Assembly (NCBI RefSeq): GCF_001677955.1
Contig: NZ_LELA01000057.1
Location: 1-64,000 of the forward strand
From: Chryseobacterium sp. BGARF1
GTDB lineage: Bacteria > Bacteroidota > Bacteroidia > Flavobacteriales > Weeksellaceae
DNA length: 64,000 nucleotides
Direction: 5' to 3'
Below the pieces are notes generated by a model. It did no database searches. It was not told the DNA's origin and was given only the letters and a program-made list of their open reading frames with translations. A program made the translations under genes and the position numbers. Below, one piece after another: positions 18,171 to 26,550 of the stretch; position 1 is the stretch's first letter; every line of letters starts with the position of its first letter.

Positions 18171-18896
18171 CTATTGCGGATAGAATCTCATTTGCTCAAA
18201 TACATAATTGGGGTTTGACCTCAGTAGGATAATCAGTTGCTTTAACTCAGATTCCTCCCAGGACTTCTGGAACATTTCATCGTGAATGAGCATCACCACA
18301 TTATTTTTCGTGAAAGTATTTCCTGAATTACAAAGATTTTGTACCCATTTATACATCTCATCAACCGATTGTATTGGTGTACCATCATTTTCATGATGTT
18401 GCCATTCGACATCCCATCCCACTACTTTATATCCTAGTTTTACCAATTGATCAGCAGTTTGAATTCCATTAGAGACATCATTTTTAGATTTCCCATTTAA
18501 GCGCCACATATTACGGCCTGGAAGTCTAACAATTTTGTAGGGAAGCTTCAACAGGCTCTGATTATACACAATATCATTAACCGATTTTTGAACATCATTG
18601 TAAAATGCCTCATAATGATTATTAGCGTGAGTAAAACTATGATTATATTCATCGATGTAAGGATTCTCCTCATAATATTTGGCATACGTATCCATTTGTT
18701 TATTCTTAATCACATGCTCTCCCACCATAAAAACACTTATTTTCACCTTCTCCTTTAAAATAATATCGTTGATATTTTCACTTCCATTCAATGGTCCGTC
18801 GTCAAAGGTTAGATAGATATAGCATTTATTTTGTGCCTGAATTTGATTAAAAATCATCAATACAATGATGGTAAAAAAAGAGACTGTTTTCTTCAT
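18171..18896 (-). CDS. Secreted NodB-type polysaccharide deacetylase
   Basis: From ATG 18896 the product has a signal peptide (MKKTVSFFTIIVLMIFNQIQAQ) and then a NodB homology domain. YLTFDDGPLNG holds the metal-binding Asp pair of motif 1, HSFTHANNH supplies the motif 2 histidines, RLPGRNMWRLNG is motif 3, and VGWDVEW and MLIHDE are motifs 4 and 5. Such enzymes remove acetyl groups from chitooligosaccharide-like or cell-wall sugars outside the cytoplasm. A longer frame from 18959 exists but would overlap the divergent MprF gene and bury the signal peptide, so the inner start is preferred. First clear core gene right of the island. Confidence 0.85.
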   Translation of the reverse strand: MKKTVSFFTIIVLMIFNQIQAQNKCYIYLTFDDGPLNGSENINDIILKEKVKISVFMVGEHVIKNKQMDTYAKYYEENPYIDEYNHSFTHANNHYEAFYNDVQKSVNDIVYNQSLLKLPYKIVRLPGRNMWRLNGKSKNDVSNGIQTADQLVKLGYKVVGWDVEWQHHENDGTPIQSVDEMYKWVQNLCNSGNTFTKNNVVMLIHDEMFQKSWEESELKQLIILLRSNPNYVFEQMRFYPQ

Positions 18897-18988
18897 AAAA
18901 ATGGTTTTTATAAAGATAATCAAAATCAAAATATTTTTAATTATTTTTGATAAGAACACTACTCCACAATTTCATTAATAAAAATGTT

Positions 18989-21565
18989 ATGAAAATCGTC
19001 AAATTATCGAATATCATCAGATTAATTCGGTGGAAAGAAGTTGTAGCAATTATTGTTTTGCTCTTAGCATTTGTCTTTTTCAGGAGTGAAAGGCACGAGC
19101 TTTCATCTATTGGTCCTCAACTAAAAAATTCAAAAATTGAATGGGTTTTCATAGGAATTCTTTTAGTTTTTATATATGTCTTCCTTCAAGGCTTGATGTA
19201 CGTTACCAGTTTCAGAAGCGTTAAATTAGATGTTAAACTTTCAGATTCAATTACTTTATTTTTGAAACGTAATTTTCTAAGTATTTTTTTACCTGCCGGA
19301 GGAGTAAGTTCTCTAGCCTATCTTCCTCGCAATATTAGAATTAAAGGATATAAATCTTCTAAAATCCATCAAGCAAGCGCAATCTATGGATTTGTAGGCT
19401 TCCTTACAGTGCTTATTGTAGGAGTTCCTTTGATTTTATATGCAGTTTCTGTTAATAAAGCCTTTGATAATAGTTGGTTTGGTATTGTTTCATTATCAAT
19501 ATTGCTATTAATCCTTTATGGGATTTTTATTTCATTTAGAAAAAAGAATTTCCTTTATCTGTTCATCGAAAAAAGATTTCCGAAAATCATCAGCTCCATT
19601 GATGAAATCTTCAATAACGAAATTGATAAAACATATTTTTGGTATACTGTTGCTATATCAGTAATTATCGAGTTTTGTGGGGTTTTTCATCTGCTCATTG
19701 CAATGTATGCTTTTGGTGTAGAGCCATCATTTACTGCAGCAGCAATATCATATATTATTTCAATCCTACTGATGATTGTTTCTCCATTTTTAAGGGGATT
19801 AGGAGCTGTTGAATTTTCATTGACTTACATTCTTACCAATTTTGGATATCATCATACCGAAGCTCTAGGCGTTACATTACTTTATCGTTTTTTTGAATTT
19901 TGGCTGCCTTTACTTTTAGGTTTTATTGCTTATTTATGGAGCGGTAGAAAACTATTTGCCAGATTATTACCTGTTATCATGATATTCTTTTTGGGTATTA
20001 TTAATATTCTATCTGTAATTACACCTGCATTAACCAATCGTTTATCTATTGTAAAAAGCTATCTCTCGCAAGATTTCATACACATTTCGAAGATGTTTAC
20101 ACTTTTGTCAGGGATATTATTACTCATTACTTCAGCAAATTTGTTTAAAGGAAGTAAGCGGGCTTGGTATTTTGCTTTGATTCTTACAATGAGTTCGATT
20201 ATTTTCAATCTTATCAAAGCTTTAGATTACGAAGAAGCTCTTTTTGCATTATTTACTTTTGGATTACTGATTTACAGTCGTAAAGAATACACATTCAAAG
20301 TCAATAAAGTTTTTTTTCAACGTGGATTTAGTTGGTTTTTAGGGATTTTCGCGAGTATTTTCATTTTCAATTATCTGAGTTTTTATTTTATAGATAAATC
20401 TCATTTCGGAATAGATTTCACAAAAAAAGAAGCCCTTTATTATACACTACACACCTTTCTTTTATTCAAAGATTCTGGGTTGACTCCGCACACGGGTTTC
20501 GCAAGAGATTTCGAACAATTGAATTATATTTTGGGAATTGTTTCCTGGTTGGTTCTGATTCTTTCGTTTTACCGAACAAATAAATTGATTGAAGAGAATG
20601 ATTTGGAAAACCAAAATGATGCAAAAAACCTTGTTGAAGAATATGGTGTATCCTCATTGGATTATTTTAAACTAACTTCTGATAAACAATTGTTCTTTGC
20701 AGAAAACCGGGAGGGCTTTTTATCATACAGAATAGCCAATAGTTTTGCCGTGATTTTGGAAGCTCCGGTTTGTGCAGAAAGTGATAAAATCAGTTTGATT
20801 AAAGAATTTGAAGATTATTGTAAAAACAATGGACTGAAAACAACGTATTATCGAGTTGGTGAAAGTGAACTCATCTATTTTTTACCATTCAAAAAGCAAA
20901 AATTGTTTATTGGTCAGGATGCAATTCTTGATACTGAAAAATTTAGTCTAACAGGTAAAGACAAGAAATCTATCCGTAATGGAATCAATGCTTTAGAAAA
21001 ATCAGGATTTATAACGGAAATAAAACATGCTCCACATAATGATGAAATTCTGGATAAAGTTGAGTTGGTTTCAAATGAATGGTTAAAGGAATTTGATAAA
21101 AAAGAAATCGTTTTTGCAGAAGGTATGTTTGAAAGAGAAGTTGTAAAAGAGCAGGATTTAATTATCATTTCTGATGAAGAAGGACATTGCATCGCTTTTC
21201 TTAATATTATTCCATATTGTGCTCCAGACGAATGCAGTTATGATATGATAAGAAAAACAGAAAAAGCACCAAATGGCAGTATTGATGCTTTAATTATAAA
21301 GCTTATTGAATATTCAAAAGACAAAAAACGGCAATTTATTAATATGGGAATGACACCAATGGCAGGTTTGGATGAGCCCAATAATACAGCAGAAGAAGTT
21401 TTGAAATTTGCCTACCAAAGAATAGGAAGCTTCCAACAGTATCAAACCCTAAGAAATTTTAAAGAAAAGTATGCTGACCTTTGGGAAAATAAATATTTGA
21501 TTTACAATAACGACCTAGATTTATTACAAATTCCAACAGTCTTAAACAAAGTGATGAAACCGTGA
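18989..21565 (+). CDS. mprF: MprF-like phosphatidylglycerol lysyltransferase/flippase
   Basis: The protein (858 residues from ATG 18989; an upstream in-frame ATG at 18947 would add 14) has the two-part MprF build. The first about 480 residues are a multi-helix membrane domain of the flippase type (SIGPQLKNSKIEWVFIGI..., LRGLGAVEFSLTYIL). The last about 320 are a cytosolic GNAT-like DUF2156 synthetase (LTGKDKKSIRNGINALEKSGF..., INMGMTPMAGLDE). MprF transfers lysine from Lys-tRNA to phosphatidylglycerol and flips the product outward, lowering surface charge and protecting from cationic peptides. The stop overlaps the start of the VirJ-like gene by 4 bp. Substrate amino acid is not provable from sequence. 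Confidence 0.9.
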   Translation: MKIVKLSNIIRLIRWKEVVAIIVLLLAFVFFRSERHELSSIGPQLKNSKIEWVFIGILLVFIYVFLQGLMYVTSFRSVKLDVKLSDSITLFLKRNFLSIFLPAGGVSSLAYLPRNIRIKGYKSSKIHQASAIYGFVGFLTVLIVGVPLILYAVSVNKAFDNSWFGIVSLSILLLILYGIFISFRKKNFLYLFIEKRFPKIISSIDEIFNNEIDKTYFWYTVAISVIIEFCGVFHLLIAMYAFGVEPSFTAAAISYIISILLMIVSPFLRGLGAVEFSLTYILTNFGYHHTEALGVTLLYRFFEFWLPLLLGFIAYLWSGRKLFARLLPVIMIFFLGIINILSVITPALTNRLSIVKSYLSQDFIHISKMFTLLSGILLLITSANLFKGSKRAWYFALILTMSSIIFNLIKALDYEEALFALFTFGLLIYSRKEYTFKVNKVFFQRGFSWFLGIFASIFIFNYLSFYFIDKSHFGIDFTKKEALYYTLHTFLLFKDSGLTPHTGFARDFEQLNYILGIVSWLVLILSFYRTNKLIEENDLENQNDAKNLVEEYGVSSLDYFKLTSDKQLFFAENREGFLSYRIANSFAVILEAPVCAESDKISLIKEFEDYCKNNGLKTTYYRVGESELIYFLPFKKQKLFIGQDAILDTEKFSLTGKDKKSIRNGINALEKSGFITEIKHAPHNDEILDKVELVSNEWLKEFDKKEIVFAEGMFEREVVKEQDLIIISDEEGHCIAFLNIIPYCAPDECSYDMIRKTEKAPNGSIDALIIKLIEYSKDKKRQFINMGMTPMAGLDEPNNTAEEVLKFAYQRIGSFQQYQTLRNFKEKYADLWENKYLIYNNDLDLLQIPTVLNKVMKP

Positions 21566-22260
21566 AAAAAATATTAAAAACAGTAGCCATAATTCTTAGT
21601 TTATTAATCATTGGATTTACAATCTTTAAGCTAACCTCTAAGAGTGATTTCCTAGTCACAGAATGGAATTCCCATTCCGACAAGCCTATTATTTTCTACA
21701 TAAGTGGTGACTCTGGATTTAATACTTTTTCAAATGGGATGGGAAATAATTTACATGCTTTAGGGTATGATGTTTTTGCATTAGACACCAAATCTTATTT
21801 CTGGAAACACAAAACTCCTAAAAAAGCATCTCACGATATTGAAAAATACATTAAAAAACAGCTGAAAGGTCGAAAAAATCAACATGTTATCATTGTTGGA
21901 TTTTCTTTTGGTTCAGAGGTTGCTCCGTTCATTTATAATAGATTTAGTGACGATTTAAAGAGCAAAATACAGAAAGTATTTATCATCGGACCTACAACGA
22001 CTAATAATTTTAAAATTCAATTAAATGAATATATTAATGACGGCGAAAAAAGTCAACAAAACCTTTTGGTAATTCCTGAGATTAATAAAATGGGAAATGT
22101 TCCGGTAATGGTCGTTCTGAGTGATGACGAATTTACCGTTTTTCCGTATAAACAAATTACTTTAGGGGGAAATTATCAAATGCGACATATCGCAGGAAAT
22201 CATCATTATGGCGGAAATACAAAAATGCTGGCTGATTTTATAAATAATAATTTAAAATAA
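21562..22260 (+). CDS. VirJ/AcvB-like alpha/beta hydrolase, probable aminoacyl-phosphatidylglycerol hydrolase
   Basis: The 232-residue protein starts at GTG 21562 inside the mprF stop (GTGA overlap). It has one N-terminal membrane anchor (residues 5-23) and a hydrolase fold: the nucleophile elbow GFSFG has Ser115, LSDDE near residue 195 offers the acid, and AGNHHYGG the histidine. The pattern IIFYISGDSGFN and the length fit the bacterial virulence protein VirJ / AcvB C-terminal family. AcvB of Agrobacterium is reported to hydrolyse lysyl-phosphatidylglycerol in the periplasm. Coupling to mprF fits a make-and-remove pair for lipid charge. Family call is from motifs; substrate is inferred. Confidence 0.85.
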   Translation: MKKILKTVAIILSLLIIGFTIFKLTSKSDFLVTEWNSHSDKPIIFYISGDSGFNTFSNGMGNNLHALGYDVFALDTKSYFWKHKTPKKASHDIEKYIKKQLKGRKNQHVIIVGFSFGSEVAPFIYNRFSDDLKSKIQKVFIIGPTTTNNFKIQLNEYINDGEKSQQNLLVIPEINKMGNVPVMVVLSDDEFTVFPYKQITLGGNYQMRHIAGNHHYGGNTKMLADFINNNLK

Positions 22261-22269
22261 TTGTGTGGT

Positions 22270-23193
22270 TTATAATATCTCTCCGTTATGGTTTGCCTTC
22301 AGCACATGAGTCTTGCATTCAGTCGTTTGAAAAAGTTCAAAACCTTCCTTCCACCAAATTGCCATCTCTTCTTTATCAAATATAAAAGAATGGGTCGTCA
22401 ATATTCTCTTTATAAAATAAAAGTTAATATTTACATTGCTAGTGGCGGCTTCCAGTTGAGAAATAATCAAGTCATCATTGGCGATTTGGTTGAGCATAAA
22501 ATCTGTAGTTCGTGCAAAAACATCCAATATATTTTGTAAAGGCGGATTATTATAGAAAGTTTTTTCTAATCGAAGTACGATTGCATCAATAGATGTAGCG
22601 CCTTTTACAAGTGCTTCCTGCAAAGGTATAAGATTTCCAAAACCACCATCAGCATACTCACTTCCATTTTTTTGAAAAAGACTCATCAAAGGTACCATAT
22701 TGGAAGATGCCCAAATCCAGTCGCAAAAATCTTCATAGCTATAATCATTAGATGATTTATATTCTATTTGCTGATTGGTAAGGTTCGCAACGGTGACCAC
22801 TATTTCTTTTTTTAATGTTTTTATCCTTTGAAAATCTTCTTCTGAAAAATTATCCCGAATAAGATTTCTAAGATTGGTGCTATCGCCTAAAGTCTTTTGT
22901 TTTTTTATAAATTGTTTTATAATGCCAAAATGATTAATCCCTATTTTAACCTTACCATTCTTTTTCTTAATCTTAAATGGACAGACGGTAAAAATATCTG
23001 ACTGCTCAATTGAGGTATAAAGTTTTTTAATTCTTTCTATATCACCAAGCGCAAGAAAAGGAATCAGCAGGCTTCCTGTTGAAGTTCCCACAAATAGTTG
23101 ATATTCTTTCTTAGAATACTTCAGAAGATATTCGGCAACACCTCCCGCAAAAGCACCCTTACTCCCTCCGCCTGAAATGACCAATGCCTCCAT
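22270..23193 (-). CDS. Patatin-like phospholipase
   Basis: The 307-residue protein holds the patatin catalytic dyad and oxyanion loop: ISGGGSKGAFAGG at residues 6-18, FVGTSTGSL with nucleophile Ser38, and YADGGFGN with the catalytic Asp near residue 187. It would hydrolyse acyl chains of membrane lipids. There is no signal peptide, so it probably acts in the cytoplasm or at the inner membrane. It converges on the VirJ-like gene with only 9 bp between stops and no visible terminator. A lipid link to mprF/virJ is possible but it is on the other strand. Confidence 0.9.
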   Translation of the reverse strand: MEALVISGGGSKGAFAGGVAEYLLKYSKKEYQLFVGTSTGSLLIPFLALGDIERIKKLYTSIEQSDIFTVCPFKIKKKNGKVKIGINHFGIIKQFIKKQKTLGDSTNLRNLIRDNFSEEDFQRIKTLKKEIVVTVANLTNQQIEYKSSNDYSYEDFCDWIWASSNMVPLMSLFQKNGSEYADGGFGNLIPLQEALVKGATSIDAIVLRLEKTFYNNPPLQNILDVFARTTDFMLNQIANDDLIISQLEAATSNVNINFYFIKRILTTHSFIFDKEEMAIWWKEGFELFQTTECKTHVLKANHNGEIL

Positions 23194-23292
23194 AATTTTG
23201 GTTTAAGTTTATCTCGAATTTAAGAAGAATATGTAATAATAGCTTTAAAAATTAAACCTTATTTCTTCCACTATCAATTCTCAGCGAGACCA

Positions 23293-24189
23293 TTAAAAAT
23301 AAATCTGAGTATTCGGCATTTGTTTCCTTAGATCTTCAACTTGAGCCGTAGTCAAAGGATTGCCCGTAAGAATAAGTGTTTTTAAGTTTTTTAAATCGGA
23401 AATTTCTTTTGGTAATGATTTTAATTGGTTATTAGCCAAATTAAGACTGACAATTTTCTTTAAATGCTTTATTTGAGGTGGAATTTCAGATATTTTATTC
23501 TCTCCTACGTTCAGGAACTCAAGATTTTTTAAAGTCAGAATGTTTTTTGAGACTGTAAGCAACATATTTTTTTGCAGCTCAAGATATTTGAGCTTATTCG
23601 GAAATCCGGTTTCATTGAGATCATTAATCTGATTCGACGAAAGATTCAGAAACTTAAGATCTTTTATTTTCTCAACATCAGAAACCACACTGATCTGGTT
23701 ACTGTGCAAATTTATCTCTTCAAGTCCGGAAATTTCCGTCAGAGCCTTTGGGAAAATGCTGAGGTTATTCGCGTCGAGCTGTACTACTTTAAGGTTTTGA
23801 AGTTTGGCAAACTCAGGATTAAGCTCCGTCAACTGGTTAAGATTCATAGAAAATGTAGTCAGTTTTTTAAGCTTACTTATTTCATCCGGAATATATTTAA
23901 TATTGTTTTCGTTGATATTAAGAATTTCAAGTTGTGAAAGTGAAAAAAGTGCTTCGTCTAGTTTTTCAAAATTATTTCCCATCATATTCAGAAAAAAAAC
24001 AGAATCCATTTTCTTAATGTCAGGCGGTAAATTAAACAAACCTTTATCTCTGAAACTTAAGCTGTAAACAGTTTTATCAGACTTCAAAGCAGCCTCAATA
24101 TCTGTGTAGGTAGGATATTTTACAGGATCAATCTGTGCATTGATATTAGCGATACACAAAAATGACAAAAGGCAAATATATTTTTTCAT
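23293..24189 (-). CDS. Secreted leucine-rich repeat protein
   Basis: From ATG 24189 the protein has a signal peptide (MKKYICLLSFLCIANINAQ) and about nine leucine-rich repeats of 22-23 residues with the bacterial LxxLxxLxLxxNxLxxLPxxI pattern, for example LKNLEFLNVGENKISEIPPQ and LKKIVSLNLANNQLKSLP. LRR surfaces bind proteins or glycans. An upstream ATG at 24195 lies in the T-run of the terminator before it, so the inner start is preferred. It has no sorting domain. Partner unknown. Confidence 0.85.
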   Translation of the reverse strand: MKKYICLLSFLCIANINAQIDPVKYPTYTDIEAALKSDKTVYSLSFRDKGLFNLPPDIKKMDSVFFLNMMGNNFEKLDEALFSLSQLEILNINENNIKYIPDEISKLKKLTTFSMNLNQLTELNPEFAKLQNLKVVQLDANNLSIFPKALTEISGLEEINLHSNQISVVSDVEKIKDLKFLNLSSNQINDLNETGFPNKLKYLELQKNMLLTVSKNILTLKNLEFLNVGENKISEIPPQIKHLKKIVSLNLANNQLKSLPKEISDLKNLKTLILTGNPLTTAQVEDLRKQMPNTQIYF

Positions 24190-24193
24190 AAAC

Positions 24194-24225
24194 AAAAAAA
24201 GGTCGCCGAAAAAACTCCGACGACC
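24194..24225 (-). terminator. Terminator after the PhoX-like gene
   Basis: On the minus strand a GGTCGTCGG / CCGGCGACC-type stem with one mismatch is followed by seven T residues, 18 bp after the phosphatase stop codon. Confidence 0.75.
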
Positions 24226-24242
24226 ATTATAAAGTATTAAAA

Positions 24243-26390
24243 CTATTTTTTAAGAATCTTAGTTGTCTTCTGGAATCCGTCTGCTTCAATATTTAATATT
24301 AAAACCCTTGATGCCAGAAGTTCATTTGTAAAATCTAGATCTAAACTTGTGGTAGAACCAGTAACTTTCTTTTTATACACAACTTTTCCGTCAATGCTGT
24401 ACGCAGTAATTTCAAGATTTTTCAGTGCTTTTGGAGAATTGATCTTTACAATTCCAGAAGTAGGATTCGGAGCAACCGTTACATCATTTTCATTAACAAC
24501 TTCTACCGTACCCAAAGTTCCTGAAGTGCCTAAAAACTGTTGTAAAGCAACTACGATTGTAGCAGATTTTCCTCTGTAATCTATTGTATTTCCTGTAGCA
24601 TCCACATCCGTAGAGATTGTAGAATTCGGATGTTGAATTGAGAAGAAACCAAATTTCTTATCCGGTGTGAAGGTAAGACCAGTAGGTTCTGATCCTGCAG
24701 GCATTGAGGCAAATAATCTCACATTAGGATTTGCCTGTGTGTGATCTGGGCCAATCACCCAAATGTAGTTTTTACCACCATCCTGAAGTACCCAAAGGTT
24801 CCCAAGTTCATCAAAAGTAAGGTTGTCGTTTCCGTCTCCCCAAGCTTCAGTTTTTACACCTTGAGCCGTATTGAATGAATAAGTAGTTGATGCACCTCCA
24901 ACGAAAGTTTCTACATTTGAAAGCGTCATTCCGTTATCTGTCATTCTATACACTTTGTCTAAACCTTTTGCTGTAAAATAAATTTTACCGTCTAGTGGGC
25001 TTATCTCAACATCTTCTACTCCATTGAACGAAGTACCACCAGCTGACTGAGCCAAAGAAGCTGTATTATTTTGGTCTGCCTGAAGTTTATTTGGAATCTG
25101 AATCCACTGTCCTGTAGTAGCAACCGGATTTCCACCGCTTAAACCTTGATCAAGTTTTAAAACATATAAATTCCCTGAAGCCAAATTATTTGGAGTATCC
25201 ATCACATATTTATAGACCATGTGAGTTCCGCCATCTTCTCCATAATAAGCCGTAGTACCAGCATCGTTTACAACCACATTCTCATGATTCATAATTCCCA
25301 TCTGCCAAAGCTTGTCTTTAGTTCCCGCTTGGTTATGAGACATTACTTGTGCTGTTGCAGGATCAATTTCTACCAACCATCCATAATCTTTGTATCCATC
25401 AGCATTAAGATCATTTGAAGTAACAGATTCTTCAGCCGTTACCACAGTTCCCCAAGGTGTAACACCTCCCGAACAGTTTCTGATAGTCTGCACAAGGCTC
25501 GGTGCTGAAAAGCTCACTGCTCTTGATTTTGTCAACTGCCAAAGTTTGGTTGAAGTATTATAATTAATTTCTGCCATGGTAACACCACCTGGGTTAGTTT
25601 CATGGTTTACAGAAAGATATCCGTCGGTACTGCTGTTATTTTTAGCCACATAAGCGGTAAAGTCATTAAGACCACCAACCAATCCGCCACCTTCTGTATA
25701 ATTATCTCCTTCTTTTAAGATTAACTGATATTTGTGTTCAGCAGGAATAATTAATTTTGATGTCTGCGTTGTCGGAACAATTGATGTAAAACAGCTGATA
25801 TGAGTTCCTGTACAATTGGTAACCGGTGGAGTTACAGTTGCAGTTGTTTTAAGATAAGCATCGATGGTTAAATCTGAACTTGAAGCACTTCTGTTATGTA
25901 ATTCAATTGAAATTCTGTTAACTCCCTGTACAAATTTGTTTTTGGGAATAGAAAATAAATTAATCGCTGTTTCTGCAGCTCCGTCAATCGTTGTACTCGA
26001 GAAAGTACCATGAGAAACAGCTCCAGCAGGCATATTGTCTCTTATTACCTCTTCTCCGTTCAGATAAACAATGATTCCGTCATCTCTTCTCACGCCAAAT
26101 TCCATCGTATTGGTAAGGTCTGCCAAATTCACGGTAAAATCTTTGATAAGATAAGCGGTATCTACACCCGAGATGAAAGAAGTCGTAACAGGATCACCGT
26201 AACCTAATGGTCCGTTTCCTACCGCCCAGTTTGAAACATCATAATTGGAACTTTTCCAGGTTGCAGGCAATGCAACATCTGCGTCGTTATACTTCCATGC
26301 ACTTTGTAATGCAAAAATTGTCGTCTGTGCCTGGATCATCGATGTCGTCATCAATGCCAAAGCTGCGATACTAAGTAGTTTTCTTTTCAC
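24243..26390 (-). CDS. PhoX-like (DUF839) secreted phosphatase with type IX sorting domain
   Basis: The 715-residue protein has a signal peptide ending at about residue 21 (SMIQAQ). A beta-sandwich segment follows (residues 25-190, AWKYNDADVALPATWKSSNYD...), then a six-bladed propeller-like DUF839 domain (residues about 205-625) with SVNHETNPGG, VTAEESV, YYGEDGG and DELGNLWVLQDGG. A C-terminal T9SS type A sorting domain follows from VAPNPTSGIVKI to KILKK. PhoX enzymes are Ca/Fe-dependent alkaline phosphatases; DENGNLW-like and EE motifs are expected metal-site regions. The sorting domain predicts export across the outer membrane by type IX secretion. A terminator follows at 24194-24225. Phosphatase activity itself is inferred from the family. 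Confidence 0.85.
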   Translation of the reverse strand: MKRKLLSIAALALMTTSMIQAQTTIFALQSAWKYNDADVALPATWKSSNYDVSNWAVGNGPLGYGDPVTTSFISGVDTAYLIKDFTVNLADLTNTMEFGVRRDDGIIVYLNGEEVIRDNMPAGAVSHGTFSSTTIDGAAETAINLFSIPKNKFVQGVNRISIELHNRSASSSDLTIDAYLKTTATVTPPVTNCTGTHISCFTSIVPTTQTSKLIIPAEHKYQLILKEGDNYTEGGGLVGGLNDFTAYVAKNNSSTDGYLSVNHETNPGGVTMAEINYNTSTKLWQLTKSRAVSFSAPSLVQTIRNCSGGVTPWGTVVTAEESVTSNDLNADGYKDYGWLVEIDPATAQVMSHNQAGTKDKLWQMGIMNHENVVVNDAGTTAYYGEDGGTHMVYKYVMDTPNNLASGNLYVLKLDQGLSGGNPVATTGQWIQIPNKLQADQNNTASLAQSAGGTSFNGVEDVEISPLDGKIYFTAKGLDKVYRMTDNGMTLSNVETFVGGASTTYSFNTAQGVKTEAWGDGNDNLTFDELGNLWVLQDGGKNYIWVIGPDHTQANPNVRLFASMPAGSEPTGLTFTPDKKFGFFSIQHPNSTISTDVDATGNTIDYRGKSATIVVALQQFLGTSGTLGTVEVVNENDVTVAPNPTSGIVKINSPKALKNLEITAYSIDGKVVYKKKVTGSTTSLDLDFTNELLASRVLILNIEADGFQKTTKILKK

Positions 26391-26550
26391 TTTTATTAAA
26401 ATTTCATTTACGATGCAAAACTATTTTTTTTACTTCGGCATTGCGTTACGCCATCTTTAATTAAATCTCGATGAATATTAAGATAACTCAAAGTAAATGT
26501 TACGAACTTTAACTTATTATTAAATTTAAAATTCATGTAAAACCGAAGCT

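Noticed and set aside
18947..18959. Overlapping outer starts of the deacetylase and MprF genes
   Set aside because: Both longer starts place extra residues before a signal peptide or first helix and overlap each other; inner starts fit better.
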